Positions 6,778 to 9,597 of a stretch of DNA of 9,597 nucleotides are shown piece by piece. Below the pieces are notes generated by a model, which saw nothing but the letters and a program-made list of their open reading frames with translations, was not told the DNA's origin and did no database searches. The translations under genes were made by a program, and so were the position numbers. How positions within the stretch are numbered: position 1 is the first letter of the stretch; each line of letters starts with the position of its first letter. Origin of the DNA: Dehalococcoidia bacterium (GTDB lineage: Bacteria > Chloroflexota > Dehalococcoidia > UBA3495); assembly GCA_028822675.1 (NCBI GenBank), contig JAPKDE010000092.1:1-9597 (forward strand). The letters run 5' to 3'.

Positions 6778-6825
6778 GAATAAAAAAAGGGCGTCCCGAT
6801 TAATCGGGACGCCCTTTTTTTATTC
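6778..6825. terminator. Bidirectional intrinsic terminator, 48-bp perfect palindrome
   Basis: The 48 bases are a perfect inverted repeat centred between 6801 and 6802. The core GGGCGTCCCGATT pairs with AATCGGGACGCCC, flanked by seven A on the left and seven T on the right, so a strong stem followed by a U-run forms in RNA from either strand. It stands between the convergent + strand membrane-protein gene (ends 6742) and the - strand hemD (ends 6854), and closes both units. Confidence 0.95.
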
Positions 6826-6853
6826 GCGGGTACCCAGACTTAACATGGTGGAG

Positions 6854-7702
6854 TTAATCTGACTTGGCGCTTTCCGGGTTGAGGCGTTGGGCCAGCGCCA
6901 GTATGAGACTGCCCATGTGGGGGTGGTCTGGTTCCACATCCACCCGGAAGCCAGCTTCCAGCATTCGTTTGGTACAAACTGGGCCAACAGAAGCCACTAC
7001 TCCCGGCCCTTCAGCCAAGATGTTCCGCAGTGAAGCTTCTCTACCGGCGTTGGCGGCAATCGACAATAAATTGCCAATCTGAATCTGGCTGGTGAATGCC
7101 AGGGCGTCTATTTGTCCGCTTTCTAAGGCGTCGATTAGGCCCAGAACCGGAGTTACATCCTCAGGAAGACCCCACTTGTAGAGCGAGACCTCACGCACAG
7201 TAGCGCCGCGCTTTTCCAGTGCCTGGGTCAGTTGAGAGTTGGGCCCACCGTAGGCTTGTATCGCCACATTCTTGCCGGATAGGTCTAGGCCGTCAATCTC
7301 CACCAAGAGATCAGCAGATGTAAACGGCTCCGGCGGCATGTGGTCAATATGCACCTTGTTGCGGCGCAGAATCGCGGCCGGTTTGGGGCTGCGGGCAATC
7401 ACAGTAGCGGTCGTCAAGGCCTCTAGCATCTCGGCTTCCCGGCCTTGGGACGCGGCACTGTCGAAGAGCGCTTTGGTCCCCACTCCAGTCTGAAACACCA
7501 TCACTTGAACAGTGCCCGAGCAGATATCGTCCACCAAGGTTCTCACCTCGGCCGTTTCGCCAAGGTGAATCTCCTGGAGCACTGGGGCGGGGTAGGGCAC
7601 CCCGCCGTTACGCTCAATCAAGGTCCCCATTTCTGAGAGCATGCGGGCCTCGACGTAAGCGATTGTTTTACCTTCTAGGGTTGCGGGACTTGAAGCTGCC
7701 AA
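6854..7702 (-). CDS. hemD: Uroporphyrinogen-III synthase
   Basis: HemD cyclises hydroxymethylbilane with inversion of ring D to give uroporphyrinogen III, the branch point to heme, siroheme and corrinoids. The 282-residue protein has the two-lobed HemD pattern: a first lobe with GKTIAYVEARM (11-21) and VFQTGVGTKALF (69-80), and IARSPKPAA (102-110) where other HemDs have a 'vGxkTa' type turn. The second lobe has FTSQIQIGNLL (203-213), VASVGPVCTKRMLEAGF (236-252) and a C-terminal EPDHPHMGSLILAL (257-270). HemD sequences diverge widely, so weak identity is normal. The start is TTG 7702 with a poor ribosome binding site; the next Met (21) would remove conserved sequence. It lies 12 bases after the stop of the siroheme-dependent reductase, so the two are very likely cotranscribed, placing HemD in siroheme supply. 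The shared terminator at 6778-6825 ends the unit. Confidence 0.85.
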   Translation of the reverse strand: MAASSPATLEGKTIAYVEARMLSEMGTLIERNGGVPYPAPVLQEIHLGETAEVRTLVDDICSGTVQVMVFQTGVGTKALFDSAASQGREAEMLEALTTATVIARSPKPAAILRRNKVHIDHMPPEPFTSADLLVEIDGLDLSGKNVAIQAYGGPNSQLTQALEKRGATVREVSLYKWGLPEDVTPVLGLIDALESGQIDALAFTSQIQIGNLLSIAANAGREASLRNILAEGPGVVASVGPVCTKRMLEAGFRVDVEPDHPHMGSLILALAQRLNPESAKSD

Positions 7703-7714
7703 ATCAGTAGCGCC

Positions 7715-9583
7715 CTATACGGCGCACTCTCCCTCGCCCCGTTCCAACTTGTAGATGTTGGTGCGTTCCCAGTCAATGTACAGGTCGGAGCCGGGGGTGG
7801 CGTTGGCGATGGCTTGCTCGGCGTTCTGGGCAACCTCGGTCACTTCTTCCAGTCCAACGCGGTCCAAGAACTGGTTGAACTTCTCGCCGTCTGAGCGGTT
7901 GTCCTTGTAGTAGGTAACAACCTGTTTCAGTACGCCAGGAACGGACTTGGCCGGAATCTTGATCCGGGGAATCCGCGTGCCGATGCGGGAGTCCTGGACG
8001 TTGACGTCGCCGTAGTTTCCGCCCAAGAACATCTCGTAAGCAGGAATCTGCTGGCCGTCCGGTCCCTTGGTGGCCGCACCGTGGAAACCGATGTTGGCGA
8101 TGTGGTGCAGGCCGCAACCGTTGGGGCAGCCGCTCATCTTGACGCGGATGTCGTTCACGCCTTCATCGGAAGTGAGATCCTTCCAGCTATCAATCTCTTC
8201 TTTAAGAGCGCCGGCCAAACCCATGGATGACGTGATACCGAGTTTGCAGCTATCAGTGCCGGGGCATGAGACCACGTTGCTGATGGAATTGGCATCGGAT
8301 TCTGCTAGGCCAATCTTGGTCAGTTCGTCGAACACGTCGTGGAGCATATGCTCCGGGATGAAACGCAGGAGCAGGTTCTGTTCCTGGCTGACCCGCGCTC
8401 GGCCACCGGTGTACTTGGCCATGATGGTGGCCAGTGCGTGGAACTGGGAAGCGGAGAGATTACCGCGTTCTGGCTTCACGTGCGCCACGTAGTAGCCCTC
8501 TTGCTTCTGGGCTTCAACGTTGGTGTTGTACCACTTGGCATAGTCTGGGCCGTGGTCGTGGCCATTGGTGGAGTTGGGGGCCAATGCAGGAGGAGTCTCC
8601 GTCATGAGCTCGTCAACATCCATGTAGGGCTTGGGATCGATTGGTCCAATGTTTTTCAGTTCGGCTTCGACCAGGATCTTGAATTCTTCCAGGCCAATCC
8701 GGTCTACCAAAACCTTCAAGCGGGCCATCATGCGGTTCTTGCGAAGCATTTCGGCGTTGTTGAAAACGGTGAACAATGCTAGAGCCAACCGGAGGATGTC
8801 TTCCTCAGGTAGGAAGTCGTATAGAGGCTGGGCCAACCGAGGCATGATGGACGTGCCACCAGCGACGAATACCTTGAAGCCTCGCTTCTCTACGCCGTCA
8901 ACCATTTTGATCTGGGAGACGTAGGTTAGGTCTTGGATGGCGGCGGCAACGTGGTCGTGATCGTCGCAGCCGGTGAATGCGCTTTTGAACTTACGAGGGA
9001 ACGCCTGGGTGATGGGATGGCGTACTGAGAACCGGACGAACGCCGCCAAGTAAGGCGTCGGGTCGAAGATCTCCGAGGTGCAGACCCCGGATGTGGGAGC
9101 GCCAACTACGTTACGCACCACGTTACCGCAAGCCTCACGAGTGCTCATGCCAGCCGCACCGAGCAGACGCAGGGCATCCGGGCATTCAGCCAATGGGACG
9201 TGATGGAACTGGAAGTTTTCCCTGGTGGTGATGTGGCCTTTGCCTAGGGGAGCATACTTTTCCGTGAAGACGCCCAGAGCTTCCATGGCTTCTGTGGTTA
9301 AGATGCCGCCGGGAAGCTTGATCCGTATCATCTGTACGTCGGCCTGGCGTTGGCCGTAAATACCCTGCTTCAAACGGAAGGGGGTGAATTGTGCGTTCTC
9401 CAGTTCACCCGCCACAAACTTCGCCGACTCCTCCTCCAACCGCACAATCTCATCATCCATGAAGGGGATAATGCCCGAAGATTTCTTGGATAGATCCAAG
9501 CTTTCGTTATAAATGGCTTCCAGTGTCTTTTCTTGTCCGGTCGAGGTATTGCTAGTCAACGTGTCCTCCAAAGTTTTGGGCAA
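7715..9583 (-). CDS. Siroheme [4Fe-4S] sulfite/nitrite reductase, NirA type
   Basis: This is a ferredoxin-dependent six-electron reductase that makes sulfide from sulfite or ammonia from nitrite. The [4Fe-4S]/siroheme ligands are Cys440, Cys446, Cys486 and Cys490, in CPGTDSC and GCPNGC. Active-site basic residues are recognisable: Arg87 (IRIKLPGG), Arg157 (VVRNVVG), and Lys198 and Lys200 (FPRKFK). The two half-domains each have the ferredoxin-like part (TTRENFQFHHV, 119-129; SQEQNLLLRF, 399-408), joined by a linker with GHDHGPD (341-347). Tyr76 (GIYGQRQ) and Cys152 (REACGN) align with the cross-linked Tyr69/Cys161 of M. tuberculosis NirA, a sulfite reductase, so sulfite is slightly favoured; sequence alone does not settle it. 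At 622 residues it is longer than the usual 550-570 because of a C-terminal extension ending GEGECAV. The start at TTG 9583 is provisional: a GGTGGG sits upstream, but the frame stays open to the window edge. Confidence 0.92.
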   Translation of the reverse strand: MPKTLEDTLTSNTSTGQEKTLEAIYNESLDLSKKSSGIIPFMDDEIVRLEEESAKFVAGELENAQFTPFRLKQGIYGQRQADVQMIRIKLPGGILTTEAMEALGVFTEKYAPLGKGHITTRENFQFHHVPLAECPDALRLLGAAGMSTREACGNVVRNVVGAPTSGVCTSEIFDPTPYLAAFVRFSVRHPITQAFPRKFKSAFTGCDDHDHVAAAIQDLTYVSQIKMVDGVEKRGFKVFVAGGTSIMPRLAQPLYDFLPEEDILRLALALFTVFNNAEMLRKNRMMARLKVLVDRIGLEEFKILVEAELKNIGPIDPKPYMDVDELMTETPPALAPNSTNGHDHGPDYAKWYNTNVEAQKQEGYYVAHVKPERGNLSASQFHALATIMAKYTGGRARVSQEQNLLLRFIPEHMLHDVFDELTKIGLAESDANSISNVVSCPGTDSCKLGITSSMGLAGALKEEIDSWKDLTSDEGVNDIRVKMSGCPNGCGLHHIANIGFHGAATKGPDGQQIPAYEMFLGGNYGDVNVQDSRIGTRIPRIKIPAKSVPGVLKQVVTYYKDNRSDGEKFNQFLDRVGLEEVTEVAQNAEQAIANATPGSDLYIDWERTNIYKLERGEGECAV

Positions 9584-9597
9584 ATAAAAAACCCACC

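Noticed and set aside
8067..8924. Long + strand open frames opposite the reductase gene
   Set aside because: They have no family resemblance, odd composition and overlap a gene with complete catalytic motifs; they are antisense shadows.
1..9597. Defence, mobile-element or CRISPR content
   Set aside because: No regularly spaced repeats, transposase, integrase, toxin-antitoxin pair or nuclease is visible; all larger genes are recognisable metabolic or transport genes.

Overview
The window is a moderate-GC bacterial chromosome segment with closely packed genes. No insertion sequence, prophage, CRISPR array, tRNA or rRNA is visible. The gene content (two luciferase-like flavin oxidoreductases, a Cys-rich PstS, a NirA-type siroheme reductase beside hemD, frequent TTG starts) and the look of the proteins suggest an uncultured or marine Chloroflexota (Dehalococcoidia/SAR202-like). 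That assignment is an inference from protein style, not a database result.

Layout. Positions 1-261 hold the 3' end of a luciferase-like (LLM) oxidoreductase on the + strand. It converges on a complete YhbW/MsnO8-type LLM gene on the - strand (349-1377). A 233-base divergent gap (1378-1610) carries 12-bp-period direct repeats and a sigma70-like promoter. From it starts the phosphate operon on the + strand: pstS (1611-2624), pstC (2675-3607), pstA (3607-4491), pstB (4594-5367) and phoU (5446-6129). A small two-helix membrane protein gene (6335-6742) follows. A 48-bp perfect palindrome (6778-6825) acts as a shared bidirectional terminator. On the - strand, a ferredoxin-type sulfite/nitrite reductase gene (7715-9583) is followed 12 bases later by hemD (6854-7702).

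How they work together. PstS captures phosphate outside the membrane, PstC/PstA form the channel and PstB powers it. PhoU is the usual brake that links the transporter to a PhoR/PhoB-type two-component system, which is not encoded in the window. HemD makes uroporphyrinogen III, the precursor of the siroheme needed by the adjacent reductase, so the sir-hemD pair makes metabolic sense.

The gene set is ordinary housekeeping, and I see no convincing new multi-gene system. The points worth a second look are mostly in the non-coding DNA: an exact 22-bp duplication of the phoU start region, tandem repeats before pstS with a nearly leaderless start, a 13-bp tandem repeat between pstS and pstC, and a hairpin-rich pstA-pstB gap. 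In the proteins, the reductase keeps the Tyr/Cys pair that is cross-linked in mycobacterial NirA and has a Cys-containing C-terminal tail.
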